In this document: positions 1-11,594 of the stretch, in pieces
Numbering within the stretch: the first letter of the stretch is position 1
How the letters are laid out: every line of letters starts with the position of its first letter
NCBI RefSeq assembly: GCF_033958435.1
Contig: NC_134141.1
Span: 97,443,001-97,507,000 of the forward strand
Length of the DNA: 64,000 nucleotides
DNA from: Carettochelys insculpta
Taxonomy: Eukaryota > Chordata > Testudines > Carettochelyidae
Direction: 5' to 3'
The notes under the pieces: generated by a model
What the model was told of the DNA's origin: nothing
Database searches by the model: none
What the model saw: only the letters and a program-made list of their open reading frames with translations
Position numbers and translations under genes: made by a program

Positions 1-2640
1 CATACAAACCAATGGGGAAATATTCCCATTGATAATCATCAGAATTTACTAACAAAGAAAACCTTTACTTGCAAACTTACTAATTTGATTTACATTCGTT
101 TGCTTTGTACATTTTGCATGTGGCTTTGATGATTTGCATCTTACAGTTAAAAAGAGGCAACATTTTGAATCTCAGCATCTTCAGGTATTTTACATATTAT
201 ATCAATGCCCACTGCAATATGGTAACACCCTGATGACTTTTTGTTTTGTAATGTCTCTCTAAAGAAACACTAACTGTTGCTGTGATTATTTTGTTTCTGA
301 TATTTACAAGGCAAAGGTTTTTTTAAAGTATATTAAAATTTCCAAAATAAACCAATTGTATGGCCCTTCCCATAATTTTCTGTAACTCTGAAAATATGAG
401 TAGTTAAAAAAGCTTAATGCTGAGGACAGTGCTCAGCTGCATACCATATGGCAAGATGACAGTACACTCTATTTTGTAATGATACTCAGTCTGTACAACA
501 TGGCAGCAGAATTAATGTTAAGGGTTCTTAAAACTTTTGTATTTCCTAAGTTAAAATTTTGAGTGGAAATGCTGTTGTACTAATATTTTCTACATATTTT
601 CCCTTTTAAGAAATAGAAAATATTTAGTCTTTCAATGGTCTCAATTAAGTTTTGGCACTCACATCGGACTGAAGTATAAAGGGCAGCAGAAGCTGATCTT
701 GGTATTGTTTTATGTTTGTCTTGGAAGAAATGTTTGCTCAACATCAGTGCACATTCGGCGAGGGGTTAGCCGCCTCTTGTATTAACCTCAGTGGGCCAAA
801 AGGGCGCTTGGTAGAACAACTGTGATCTTAGTGCCTCTCCTTCTTTCTGACCTGCTTGTATCTGTTGTTAACAGCTGGTAATAACATCCACTTTTAACGG
901 TGGAAGGAGCCACATGTACACTTTTTCCAGCAAGCAATGGCCATTTGGCAATATGCCAGTCATTGAATATTCACTGGATGTACTTCTGCCTGTTTATGTA
1001 GCAGATAAGGCTGAACAAAGCCTCTATCTTCTTTTCCCTGTCCTTGGGTTTCATCCCCTCTTGTCAATGAAGAATACTGTATAAATAACAGTTTTATATG
1101 TCCCTACACTGAACAGTTTGTATGAAGATTGGGTTTAGTCACATGCAAACATCAAATATTTTTCCTGGGTTCACCTTAAATAAATGCACTTAGAAAATAC
1201 ATGGCTTAGTCTTTCAATCAACAAGATAAATCTGGTGGAAATAGTCTCCTCTGCTAGTTGAAATCCTAGCTGTTGAAAATAGGGCTCTCTATGTGTTGTC
1301 CTAAAGCATTGACTTAAGATACTAACATTGAGTAGTTTTGGTTGCTGATCCTTTTTCTACTTTTCTGTAACTATTGAATTATTTCATGTAATATTTCTGA
1401 ATACATCACAGTTCGTACTAGTGCATTAATTTTATATGGTATCCTGTAAGTCAGCTCGCAGGATTCACCCACAAGTTATTGGGCTATGTGAAGGAATTGC
1501 TGGGAGAAATCTCTGGAGTTTATTATGAAGGGTGTAAAATTAGGTAATCAAAATGGTCCCTTCTGTTCTTAAAATCTATGGATATGCATCTAAGCAGCCA
1601 CATGAACATATATAATAAAATATAACTCCATAATAACAAATACTGAAAATCTAACATGTCACTTGTGTGACATGCTGAACCTCCACTGGCCTGGAAAGAG
1701 AAAATGTCACCCTTTTTTTTTTTTAATGTGGGTATCTGATGTGATTGTGCCAAAATCTGATGAGTGTTTGTTGCCAATGCTTTGAGTCAGTGGTGAAAAA
1801 AAAACATATGTCATAGTATTTAAAGTTCAGATTCAAATGCCAATTTCTCATAATGCCCTTAGGCTTTATCTGACTGAAAAAAACCTCACACCCACCACCT
1901 GTGGTTTAGGACATGCATATTTGTCTAAAAAAGAAGCTACAATAGCAATGGATAGATGGTTATTCTGTTCTTTGAGTGTCTGCACATGTGTTCCTGTTTT
2001 GGTGTGTTCAGGCAAGTTCTTCAGAGTTGGAGACCTTTTTCCAAGCATGGTACTTAGGAAGCAGAGGGTGTCTTTGCTTTCCACACACACATTCGTCTAA
2101 TTGAAGATCTAAAGAGGGCAGAACTGCCCTGATGTTCCCCATTAGTTTCTTCATACCACATAGGAGTGCATGTGAGCAACTCACACTTTCCAATATTTCC
2201 CTTCAGAATTTTTTCTACAGGTCTTTTAGGGCAAATAGATAGTTCAGTAACTGAAGTGTTTTAGCAAAGGATATTTTTGTTTTGTTTTTTTTCTAAAAAC
2301 AAATGTTTTAAATCTTTCTTTTGCTTCTCGCTTGGTATTGGCTCGTGCTTCAGTCCCCTCAATTTTAAGCAGTGGGCTGATTTGTAATAATTCTATACCA
2401 GTCTTTGGGCCTCAATCCCAAGGCTTGTATTGTTTGAGAGAAGGACACCTGGGACGCAAATGCCCAAATTTAGTAAATATAAAATCAGTACTAAAAAGCT
2501 GAGGGATATTGAAGACAACCTGATGGAAGCAGCTTTGCATCCCATTTAGAGCCAGTGGCTCAGTACATGGGGATTCAAATGCAAGAGCATCATGGAGACT
2601 TTATTCAAAGAGAGCCAGAGATAAGACACTTCTCCATCTT
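1..2640. other. Unassigned AT-rich sequence, possible 3' UTR-like segment
   Basis: I see no gene or recognisable repeat here. All reading frames are short. An AATAAA hexamer lies at 1179-1184 on the + strand, and the preceding kilobase has few homopolymers and reads like a long 3' UTR, but no coding exon upstream is visible, so this is only a possibility. The short reading frames around 1837-2193 overlap each other on both strands and show no protein family features. Confidence 0.3.
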
Positions 2641-3582
2641 TAAAGACATTCCACAGGAATCAGTTTTGGACAGATTCTGTTAAACATCTTCATCAACGAT
2701 GTAGATAATGTCATAGAGGAGACTACACTTACTAGGTTTACAGAAAATACCAAGCTGGCAGGGGAGGGGGTTGCAGGTGGTTTGAAGAATAGGATTATAA
2801 TTCAAAATGAACTTGACAAACTGGAAAAATGATCTGAGATAAATATGATGAACTTCAATAAGGATAAATGCAAAGCAGTGCACTTTAGAAAGAACAGCCA
2901 GTTTCACACATACAAAAAGGGAAGTGACTGTCTAGGAAGGAATACTGCAGAAAGGGATATAAGCGTCATAGTGGATCACAAGCAAAATATGAGTCAACAA
3001 CATGATGGTGTTGCAAAAAAGGCAAACATTCTGGGATGCATTAACAGGAATGTTGTAAACAAGACACAAAAAGTAATTTTTGCACTCTACTGTGCACTGA
3101 TTATGCCTCAGCTAGAGTTGTGTCCAATTCTGGGCACGACGTTTCAGGAAAGATGTGGACAAATTAGAGAGTCCACAGAAGGCAACAAAAATGATTAAAG
3201 GTCTAGAGAACATGACCTGTGATGGACAATTGAAATAACTGGATTTGTTTAGTTTAGAAAAATGAAGACTGAGGGGGACATAACAATTTACAAGGAGGAG
3301 GAGGGAAAAATTATTCTCCTTAACCTCTGATAATAGGACAAGAAGAAATGGGCTGAAACTGCAGCATGGGAGGTGTAGGTTGGATATTAGGAAAAACTTC
3401 CGAACTGTCATGGTGGTTAAGCACTGGAATAAATTGTCTGTGGAATTTGTGAACTCTCCATCTTTGAATATGTTTAAGAGCAAGTTGGACATCTGTCAGG
3501 GATGATCTAGATCATGGTCGGTCCTGCTGTGATTTCAGGGGACTGGACTTATCCTCTTCCAGTTCCAATATTCTATCATTTT
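2641..3582 (+). mobile_element. CR1-type LINE, 5'-truncated and degenerate
   Basis: This is the C-terminal part of a CR1 non-LTR retrotransposon reverse transcriptase followed by its 3' end. In order, translation gives a degraded PQGSVLG-type motif (about 2651), LFNIFINDVDN-like residues, and the thumb region with NKDKCKAVHF and a KKANILGCINR stretch (open from 2845 to 3198). Conserved CR1 tail peptides follow in broken frames up to about 3510. The catalytic FADD box is replaced by FTEN (about 2735-2746), so the enzyme is dead. The DNA ends in a CR1-like 3' terminus (GGGGACTGGACTT, then ATTCTATCA, about 3537-3582). CR1 is the dominant LINE of birds, crocodilians and turtles. It is directly followed by a DIRS-like fragment. 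The 117-residue open frame is a relic and not a host gene. Confidence 0.9.
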
Positions 3583-3599
3583 CAGTACCATGCAGGTAA

Positions 3600-4800
3600 C
3601 AGAAGATCTGTATCTTGACTTCTGGCCAGGAGAAGCCCACTTCTTCAAAGGTTAGGTCCCCAACAAAATCACATAAGACCAGTATAATGATTAGAGTTAA
3701 GCCAGCTCATGTAAGGCGCTTCTGTGTACTGTATTCTCACAGCGTTGTGATTGATTCCAGCACATCAACTGGCACCGATGACACAGATTCAGTTTTTGGG
3801 ACCTTCAACCACATTGATCTTTTTGGCAATTAATGTTACTATATCAGTATCAATAATGACTCCAAAGTGTAGGGATCTTTCATGTCAGTTGGTGCTAAAT
3901 TCACTAATTATGCAGATTGTGGTCCAAGTATTGACTTTTCAAGGATCATTCCTTCTAGTTTGTACTAATTCGAGAATGTCATAGTTGTGGCCAATAGAGG
4001 AAGATACCTACTCAGTACTGGTGAACATGATTGTATTCCCATTATTTTCTTAATCCAAGGCCAAAGGAGGACTCAGATTTATTTTAGACCTATAAAACCT
4101 AGAGAGATACATGAAAAGGATAAAGTTTTATATGGTTACTTAGTATCTATTATCCCATTCCTAGACTTAAATGACTGGTTCACTGCCCCCAAGTTAAAGG
4201 TTGCCTATTTTCAGGTAACCATTCACCAGCGTCAGAGGAGGTTCATAAGGTTTGTTTTAGCAAATGTTCATCATAAGGTTATGGTATTCTCCTTTGTCCT
4301 GATGTTAGCACCCTGAATCTTGTCAAAGTACATTACATCAGTTGCAGCAGGTCTCAGGCAGATAGGGGGTCCAGCTGTGTATCAGCACTTAAATGACTGA
4401 CTGGTTCAGTGTTGGTCCAGGTTTGGCTGACAGCTACCATTACAGATGTTAGGAGATACCGGAGCTATGCAAGAACTTCAAGATATACCCTCATAAAGCA
4501 GTGAAGAATTGCCTGAAACTTCTAAGACATGTGGCACCTTGCACAATTCTGGCTTCACCTTAAAATCATGCAGAAGCAGATGGAGTCTCTCTGTCATCCC
4601 TCGTCATGCACTGGACATGCTGACTCATGTACCTGTAATGTTTTGTCAGTCACTGGACAAGTGGATGAAGCCTGCCAAAGGCTGAGCACAGTTTGGGGCT
4701 TGAGTTCTGGCACCCTTTTTCCTAGAACAGCAGCACTGGTCAGTTGCATTGGAAATGCATGTCCAGGATTTCAATTATACACATTTATGACCTACATCTT
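3600..4800 (+). mobile_element. DIRS-type retrotransposon remnant (reverse transcriptase region)
   Basis: Broken + strand frames resemble the reverse transcriptase of DIRS-like tyrosine-recombinase retrotransposons. Around 4050-4110 a frame gives KAKGGLRFILDL. Around 4150-4290 another gives FLDLNDWFTA, then LKVAYFQVTIHQRQRRFIRF, the usual DIRS block LDLKDAYFHVTIHPxHRRFLRF. At about 4375-4400 YQHLNDWLVQ replaces the YPYLDDWLV active site, so the first catalytic Asp is Asn. Further downstream (4520-4700) are fragments resembling the RT/RNase H connection region. The stretch 3600-3830 may be a gag-like remnant. Stops and frame changes show an old dead copy. The assignment relies on remembered family motifs. 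Confidence 0.7.
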
Positions 4801-5542
4801 TTAACTCACTGAAGATATGCCATTTAGAATGAAGAGTAGTCTGCTCGTATTCAGTAAGCATAAATGTGGCTGGAGAAAGCCAGTTGTTTATTGTTTGTAT
4901 TGGGTTCTGTCTGTACTTTTCTATGTTAGGGAGCTTTTTGACATCACTTACAAGTGTAGCAGCCTTTCTCTCGTCAGTAACTTCTCAAACTTATAAAACC
5001 TCACTTCACTTATGAAATGCTACTTTGGGGACTGTCTGAAGTAAATAAAGCTGTGGACCTTATGCCAAGGGAATCGCCTATAGCCAAAATGTACGGTATT
5101 AGCTAACAAACCAAAACAGGGAGAAGGAGGGAAGAGAGAATGTTTTCAATAAAGCATATTACTCAAGACAGTAAGCACATAGATTCTAGCAAAGGCACTT
5201 TGCATGTCTTGAAACCACTTGTGATTTGATATTTCACAAAGGCATTTTCTTGTATGTGATAGTGAAGTGTCATATCATGCTTCCTTGTCCACAACTTCAT
5301 ACTCCATGTTTAGTGTCATTAAAGCTTGCCAATGTCCTTCTTTTACCCTCATGCACATACCCCATTGTCAAAAGTGATGTTTTTGAAATGTAAAGCTCTT
5401 TTCTGATTTTTTTTTGTTGTGTTTTAATTGCAACATTAGGAGTGCAAAACTTGTTAGAACGGTTGTGGGCAACTTGTGGCTCGCAGGCTGCAACATTAAT
5501 TGGGAATAAGGGAATTTCAAAGTGTGGCACTTATTTCGACGC
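4801..5542. other. No gene seen
   Basis: Nothing is recognisable as coding sequence. A short segment near 5461-5500 (GTGGGCAAC, CTTGTGGCTCG) resembles the edge of a hAT-like non-autonomous element, but no second end was found. Confidence 0.4.
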
Positions 5543-5713
5543 ACCCACGTCTATACAGCCTGCTGTGTTTCGAAAGCAGCACTTTTGAAATGTGACTGGC
5601 CACCATTATGCTAAGGAGGTGCTGAACATCCATGTCGGCGCCTCATTAACCTGTTCCGAACTGCCTCATTACCATGCCCTTTCTGAAAGGGAGGAGTATG
5701 TGTAGACATGGCC
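5543..5713. repeat. Short palindromic MITE-like element (CGTCTACAC-type ends)
   Basis: The left end reads ACCCACGTCTATACAGCC and the right end reads GTGTAGACATGGCC, an imperfect inverted pair. The interior has paired motifs TTTCGAAAGCAG and CTTTCTGAAAGG and blocks such as GCGCCTCATTA that also occur in the larger element at 51933-52353. It is probably a shortened or decayed member of that family. No transposase is encoded. Confidence 0.6.
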
Positions 5714-6544
5714 TTTGAGCAGAATTATTATTTTAGTGTAATATTTGCTTCAGATACATCAAATGTGATACTTCTCTATATCTTTATTCTTTACATGATT
5801 TCATTTAGACAATTTTGTGTAGTTTAGGGTGAACATTCTACTTTCTATACAGTTTCTCCCAATCTTAATTGGTGTGCCATCATATTAGGTAAATTGAAAT
5901 TCAGATTATAGTTCCATCATATTTTATTAGATACTTTACCGATGTCTGATTTGACTCTGAACTTTATCCAGTTTTTTTTCCATCATTTATCAGATTCTTT
6001 CGATAGAGTAAAAAACTTCAAAAGATTTTTTTTAACTCTGTGTTGTGCTTGTTTAGACATTTGTCCAAAGAATATTACTTTGGTTTTGGTATATTATTGC
6101 TTAATGTCCTGTTAATGCTTATCCATGTTTGTTGGGGGAATATTATTTGTCTGTCGTTTTGTCTGCTCAATTCCGACAGCTAGTAGTTTGAAGACATTGA
6201 GAGACTGGCACCTTGGGGAACATTACACTTGGTATGAGAAACAAGGCCTCTTTCCTACAGACATTTAACTGTTGTTACGGTCAAGCTTGATTTGTGTATG
6301 TAGGTGACTGACACGATAACTTGAGTGGATCTAAACGCGAGTATCTACATTCTTGGTGAAAGGCTGTTTGGAATGTTGTCTTCTCTTAAATATCCTGTCT
6401 TCATCACTTGCCTTACCAGCACAGTCTCGGACACTTTGTTGAGCCATGGTTGTACTTATTATTTTAGTGAACATAGGACGAGTCGTACTAGATTTGAAAG
6501 TTGGTGATGATTTTCTTCATTTTTTTTTTTAATTTTTACAATTA
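5714..6544. other. No gene seen
   Basis: AT-rich sequence without recognisable coding or repeat structure. Open frames are under about 65 codons. Confidence 0.4.
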
Positions 6545-6949
6545 AGTTACGTCTACACTTGCATTCCTCTTTTGAAAGGTATGCAAATGAGGGAAACCAA
6601 AAATGCAAATGAGGTGCAGATTTGCATATCTGGCACCTCATTTGTATATTCTTATTGCGAAATAGCTTCTTTCAAAAGAAGAAAACCAGTGTAGACACTG
6701 CTCTTTTGAAAGTAAACTCCATCTTCGAAATAATCTTTCCCATAAAATAGGGAAGAAGGATTCTTTTGAAGATGGGGTTCACTTTCAAAAGAGCAGTGTC
6801 TGCGCTGGTTTTCGTCTTTCAAAAGAAGCTATTTTGAAATAGGATATGCAAATGAGGAGCCCAATATGCAAATCTGCACCTCATTTGCGTTTTCGATTTC
6901 CCTCATTTGCGTACCTCTTTCGAAAGGAATGCAAGTGTAGACACAGCCT
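6545..6949. mobile_element. Long palindromic MITE (about 405 bp)
   Basis: The two halves are near-complete inverted complements folding around about 6745. The ends are TACGTCTACACTTGCATTCC and its complement GAATGCAAGTGTAGACAC. Inside, the motifs TATGCAAATGAGG, CTCTTTTGAAAG, AGCAGTGTCTGCGCTGG and CTTCAAAAG reappear inverted on the other arm. It carries no coding capacity. The ends match those at 51933-52353, 5543-5713 and, more loosely, 38658-39015 and 61118-61590. The superfamily is not certain because target duplications are ambiguous. Confidence 0.85.
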
Positions 6950-8299
6950 TAGTGAGGTGAATATATACAGTGTCAGGAGGAAGAAACTAAACTCAGGCAA
7001 TCATGGAAGAGAAAAGGGATGACTAACACTGGGGGGGAAGGGGAGGATTGCACAATTAACGTAGTAAGCAAGGATTTTTAAGAAAATAGAATACAATATT
7101 ATAGAAGTGAGTAATCACTTTTTACAGGCTGCCCAAAGGATGTTGACAGTATATGTAAATGATAAGAGAGAAGAAAGGGTAAATAAAAGAACAAAAAGAT
7201 GAAAGAAAAATTGATCATTTCACTGGGATGTGGAAAAATAGATATTAAAATAGGTAAAGATGTTTGGGATGGGGGGAAAATGTACACAAACAGAAGAAAA
7301 ATTGATGGGAACCCTCCACAGAAGTACTTCTATCTGATGCAAATAGGTTATTGAGAGCTTTGGTCTGGGTAGAGGCTGGGGGAGAAGGGTGAGAAAACAC
7401 AGCAGCTAGTATGGAGAAGAGAGAAGTGATTAAAAGCATATAAATCAGTGCTTAATAATGGAGGAAGAGAGCCAAGTAGAGAAGAATAACTATATTTATG
7501 CTTTTACAGATACAGGAAGTTAAACATAACCAAATGATCAAATGACAGAGATAAACAGCACAAAGTAATGGAAACAAGGGAGAGCAGAAATAATCCCCAG
7601 TAAATAAAAAGGGGAAAATGAGACAGTAGAAACATAGAATGAACAACTAAGATAACCAATATATGCAGCCACAAAAATATGTAAATGTTACACATATTTT
7701 ACCAGTAACAGTGGCCAATTAAAGGAGTAATAGGTTCATCTATTGCACGGAATGTAAGAGGTTTGAATATTTTAATTACAGACATAGGTACAAGAAAATT
7801 TGTCTCTCTTATTGTGAACAAATAAGCAGTTACAGTTTTCCTATAGGGAAACATAGCTTAAAAATACATATAAATAAGTCCTCCTAAAAGACAGCAGCCA
7901 AACACAACTTGTACTCTGAGTATCCACCTTGATTTTATATAAAACTAACATTACGTGTTACATTTTAATTGTGTGCGAAAAGAAAAGTTTTAAAAATTAA
8001 CAATATAGAGGAATGGATAATGAAAACAGGATTCATGCCCTTGACTGTCTTCTCAACTGAGAAAATGTAATTCTGGCTACCGTGTATAGTACCTAATAGA
8101 ACTCACAAAACAAGATGCTTAAAAGGAAACAAAGCAATAATAATGTAAGGATGCAGTTATAAGAGGTTAATCACAAAACTCTGTCTTAATCTTAACACTT
8201 AACAAAAACAGTTTGGCTTGTTTATTTATATAAAATGTATCAGGGATTTGTCGATGTTCAAAGGGAAGTTTGGGAGAAACAGTCTAATTGGATATAATA
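6950..8299. other. No gene seen; purine-rich + strand
   Basis: From about 6960 to 7700 the + strand is purine-rich, which creates pyrimidine-rich, Leu/Phe-rich reading frames on the minus strand. Those are compositional and show no protein family features. The rest is unassigned. Confidence 0.4.
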
Positions 8300-8372
8300 A
8301 GCAATCCTATAGCACTTTAGAGACTAACAAATTTATTATTTCCTGGTTAAGACCCACTTCTTCAGACTGGAG
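8300..8372 (-). repeat. 3'-region fragment of dispersed reptilian retroelement (family R, copy 1)
   Basis: In minus orientation the sequence contains GAAGAAGTGGGTCTTAACC, then AATAAATTTGTTAGTCTCTA and AAGTGCTATAGGATTGC. The same ordered motifs occur at 19033-19615, 16979-17083 and, more diverged, 38576-39098. This copy is single and not visibly inverted. The family class is not known to me with certainty. Confidence 0.7.
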
Positions 8373-8379
8373 TAAATGT

Positions 8380-8625
8380 GCGCCTATTAGACGTATCATC
8401 TGCCTTTGACACCACTGATCATGCTATGGACAGATCCACTTTCAAGTGTTTGCCTTCCTTTCTTGCAAAGCATTCTCAGAGAGTAGTTTGGATGGCAATT
8501 ATTCTTCCTAAGGGTACCTTTATGAAGGTCTCCAGAGTTGAATAGGTATATAAAGTTATCAGTGGGGAGATATAGCTGGTGACATCCACCTTTCTTCTAA
8601 CCCATCCAGTATTGTCCAGTACCAT
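8380..8625 (+). mobile_element. L2-like LINE reverse transcriptase remnant
   Basis: A + strand frame gives RLLDVSSAFDTTDHAMD, matching the LLDLSAAFDTVDH motif A of L2-type (CR1/L2 group) reverse transcriptases, followed by a region resembling the SFLxxRxQRV block. The frame then breaks with stops and deletions and no further RT motif is clear. It directly follows the family R fragment. It is an old fragment with no host function. Confidence 0.65.
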
Positions 8626-8629
8626 ACTT

Positions 8630-8815
8630 GGGATACGCCTACATAGCAGCTGACTTAGCTAGCAGGGTTCAGGATGCTGGGCTGTAAATAGTGATTCATT
8701 CATGGTAGGGACGAACACCTGCATCTCTAGACTTTCCACAGTTCATAGCCTGGACACCTCTGAATTATAAATATTAAAAAATGACTTGAGCCCTGGCACC
8801 CCTGTCATTACAACT
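8630..8815. repeat. Possible MITE fragment with GTCTACAC-like end
   Basis: GGATACGCCTACATAGCAGCTGACTTAGC resembles the left end of a turtle non-autonomous element whose ends read GTCTACAC and which carries CAGCTGACT and GGGCTGT blocks, both seen here. The right end is not clear. Confidence 0.3.
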
Positions 8816-8913
8816 TGAGCAAGGGCTGTAAAATTACTGTGAAGATGTTCCAGCTAGAGCGCAAGATCTGGAATCACATGAGAGGGGAAGACCCCAGAGC
8901 ACTGGCTCTTGTC

Positions 8914-9552
8914 CAGGGGTGGGCAACGCTTTTCACAGGGGAGCTACCCCACAAATTTTGGTTTTAAGTCATCCCAGAATGTGCACGTCTACTGAAATTC
9001 TCTCACCATCCATAGTTTAAAAAATTGTTCTTTACACAACAAAGTAATTACACTTAACAACTAACTGAATGTGCAGCTATCCAATGCTTATTGTAGAAGG
9101 CAATTTATACTGTAACCTATTTTGTGGACAGTTGGAAAATTTCTAATAACACTAACACTAAATTTTTACTTACCACTTAAGTTCATTATTAAAATTAAGT
9201 GTAAAAGCAAAAATGAACAAGAAAGTCTCTAATCTGTATTAACAAGAGAGCTGAAGTCTGGTGTCATTTCTGCTGTAGCAGCCTTGCCAGGGCCCTGGAC
9301 AAGGTTGGGGGGGCAGGTAATGGACTCCAGAAGGGGTAGGTCGGGGGGCTACCTCCCATCACCAGCTCTTAAGCACTGTGCTGCCTCCACTGCCCAGGGC
9401 TCTGGCAGCAATTTAAAGGGCTTGGGGTTCCTACTGGTGTCACAGTAGTGGTGGCCAAAGTAGTTTCCTCGGTTGCTGGGAGTCATGGCAGGCTGGACAG
9501 ATATGTCAGATAGAGTGGATCTAACCCATGGGCTGTATTTTGCCTATCTCTT
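8914..9552. mobile_element. Non-autonomous hAT-like element, degraded
   Basis: The left end CAGGGGTGGGCAACGCTTTT is a typical hAT-type terminal repeat (consensus start CAGGGGTGGGCAAAC). Near 9536-9552 the sequence GTATTTTGCCTATCTCT is a weak inverted match to it. The interior has no transposase frame. A CTCTTGTC/CTCTTATC pair flanks it at 8906 and 9548, but overlap with the weak right end makes the duplication uncertain. Confidence 0.5.
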
Positions 9553-11230
9553 ATCTAGCCTGAACCCAAATGTGTACACAGCAATATTTCAGCCCTGCAA
9601 GCCTAAGTCTGCTGACCCAGGCCGGCGACTGTCTTTCACACCTGTATAGACCTACCCAAAGTTCTGGTTGAAGCTGAGGCATGGATGAGGGCTGTCTATC
9701 CAGACATGATAGAAATAATGCTACGAGGTTGACAAAAGTAGCCAGGAAATCTGAGGAAAATAGCTGGAAGACTTGGTTAAGGATTTGCCACTTAGATAGA
9801 GGATGTTTTCCAACCCTTCAAAGTTCACATCCCAAAAGTTTGGTTAGAGTCCCAGCTGCTGTTAGATGATGACAGTAGTGGCCAAAGCAACATTTATTTT
9901 GAGAGGAGGGATGTGACTGCCATTGTTTCAGATGTTGACTTTGCTTCCAGGATTCGTTCTTGAGGTCAGATAACTGCATTGTTCTCTATATGTATCTATA
10001 ACTTAAATTGTTGTAGAATGTGGCAGTCTGCTTTTTAAATGGACTATACCACCATGAGCAATTGGTCCATTGTCTACACATATTGCCTGCTGCAGTATTG
10101 CTAACCCCAGTCATTCAAAAACATGTCAGGCATCCTCAGGAAATGTTAAAACTAATAAATGTTTTGCTTACCTTCATGTTTTTGAGCCCTTATGGTTCAC
10201 ATTGACAAATTGCAGTATCTGCAATTTCACGGGCAAAAAACTTATGTTTGTTTAAATGAAACCTGAAGTTCACATGCAATCACATGATTCCAGGTGCTGG
10301 AACTTTAAGAAAATTGCCAAGCATCCTAGGAGTCTTGGTAAAATTAGGAGCATTGATAAAACTGCTGGTGGTTTCTGGATGGCATTTAAGGTGTAGATTT
10401 TTACCTCAGTACTAAAAGGTTTGACAATCTTCTGCCTATCTGAGACCTTTTTTTCTTCTCCCTTCACACCCACTGTAGTACAGCTAAAGCTATTATCAGA
10501 GGAGCTCAAGCTAAAGCTTCCTTGGTTTAAAAGAGTGGATGCTGTTGACTGGTTGTTGTCTATTACATTTTGTTCTTTTCATTTACCCCCAACTTCATTT
10601 TGCAGCTTACAAGTTCCTTGAACCTAAGCAGCAGCATTTGCCTGCACCACAATTTTGGTTTTCATGACACTAATAGAAGCATGAAGATTTCAATACGGAA
10701 TTTGTTTCTACAGAAAAAATATTCTGTGGGGAACATTTAGTGAACATATATTTGCATATAGGAATAGCTACAATTCTAGGTGCTGCAAATAGAACCATAG
10801 CTGTCAAGTAACAAAAAATATCATCAAATATGAAAACATGGTTTTAAATGTATAACTAACTTTACATTTTTTGTACTCATCAGTGGGCCTACTTCACCAG
10901 TGAGCACTAGATACTGAGAACATTTCAGCTTACAAGGTTCAGCTAGTTCTCAGTTGTGGATACAAGAGTATTAAAATATACTCTCCCTGGAAAGTATGTA
11001 TATTTTAAACTTTTCCTAATTAAAAAATGGATCGTTCTTTTTCCCATGAAGCCCTCTGGGCTCAGAGGTGAAATGGAAATTTCAGTTGGAAAGGATAACT
11101 TTAGAGAAAGCATGTGTACGTTAGCAGTTGTACAAGTTTTTTTTTGTTTTGTTGTTGTTAAATCTTTTGCTGCTATGAAAGTTGATTTTGAGCACAGTGA
11201 TCAAAGTGGTTTACAGTAAACAACCAGAAA
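9553..11230. other. No gene seen
   Basis: Unique-looking sequence with short, family-less reading frames such as 9681-9869, 10020-10255 and 10956-11219. No confident repeat or exon was found. Confidence 0.35.
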
Positions 11231-11274
11231 GTCCCACTGAGACTTGAACTCAGATCACAGGATTCAAAGTCCTG
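11231..11274 (-). pseudogene. 3' half of a tRNA-Gln(TTG) gene
   Basis: Read on the minus strand, this contains an intact anticodon arm (5-bp stem CAGGA/TCCTG around loop CTTTGAA, anticodon TTG), a short variable loop, an intact T arm (stem CTGAG/CTCAG around loop TTCAAGT) and the 3' acceptor strand GGGAC. This matches nuclear tRNA-Gln. The whole 5' half (acceptor 5' strand, D arm and box A) is missing: at 11275 the sequence switches to the LINE. A TTT follows the 3' end on the minus strand. The intact stems suggest a recent functional ancestor. It cannot make a mature tRNA. Confidence 0.75.
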
Positions 11275-11276
11275 AC

Positions 11277-11594
11277 AAAGCCAAACAGATGGAGCGCTGG
11301 GTTGAGCACTGCTCTGAGCTGTATTCACGCGAGAACGTTGTGGTTGAGACAGCCCTCGATGCCGTCAAGCTCCTACCAGTAATGGATGAACTGGATCAGG
11401 AACTGACTGTGGATGAACTGAAGAGAGCCGTTGACAGCATTGCAGCAGGAAAGGCCCCTGGCCAGGATGGTATACCACCAGAGGTAATCAAGTGTGCTGC
11501 GGACACACTCCTGGAACCCCTACATGAGCTACTGTGCCTGTGCTGGAAAGAGGGTGAGGTTCTACAGGATATGCGCAACGCTAACATTGTATAA
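11277..11594 (+). CDS. LINE reverse transcriptase, N-terminal segment before frameshift
   Basis: This frame encodes the stretch just upstream of the RT fingers. It begins at the LINE boundary with KAKQMERWVEHCSELYSREN, continues with the PVMDELDQELTVDEL block and GKAPGQDGIPPEVIK, and stops in ANIV followed by TAA. GKAPGxDGIPPE is a conserved RT motif of non-LTR elements. The frame continues upstream to 11244 only by chance through the tRNA half. The reading continues in another frame immediately downstream, so these two segments were one protein before a small deletion near 11590. There is no host function. Confidence 0.85.
   Translation, partial: KAKQMERWVEHCSELYSRENVVVETALDAVKLLPVMDELDQELTVDELKRAVDSIAAGKAPGQDGIPPEVIKCAADTLLEPLHELLCLCWKEGEVLQDMRNANIV

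Noticed and set aside
2845..3198. 117-codon frame as a host gene
   Set aside because: It matches CR1 reverse transcriptase and has lost the catalytic Asp pair.
7099..7695. Minus-strand hydrophobic open frames as membrane proteins
   Set aside because: They result from a purine-rich + strand; no start context, homology or consistent frame.
11244..11276. True start codon of the LINE ORF at 11244
   Set aside because: The first 11 codons fall in the antisense tRNA half; homology to the LINE starts at about 11277.
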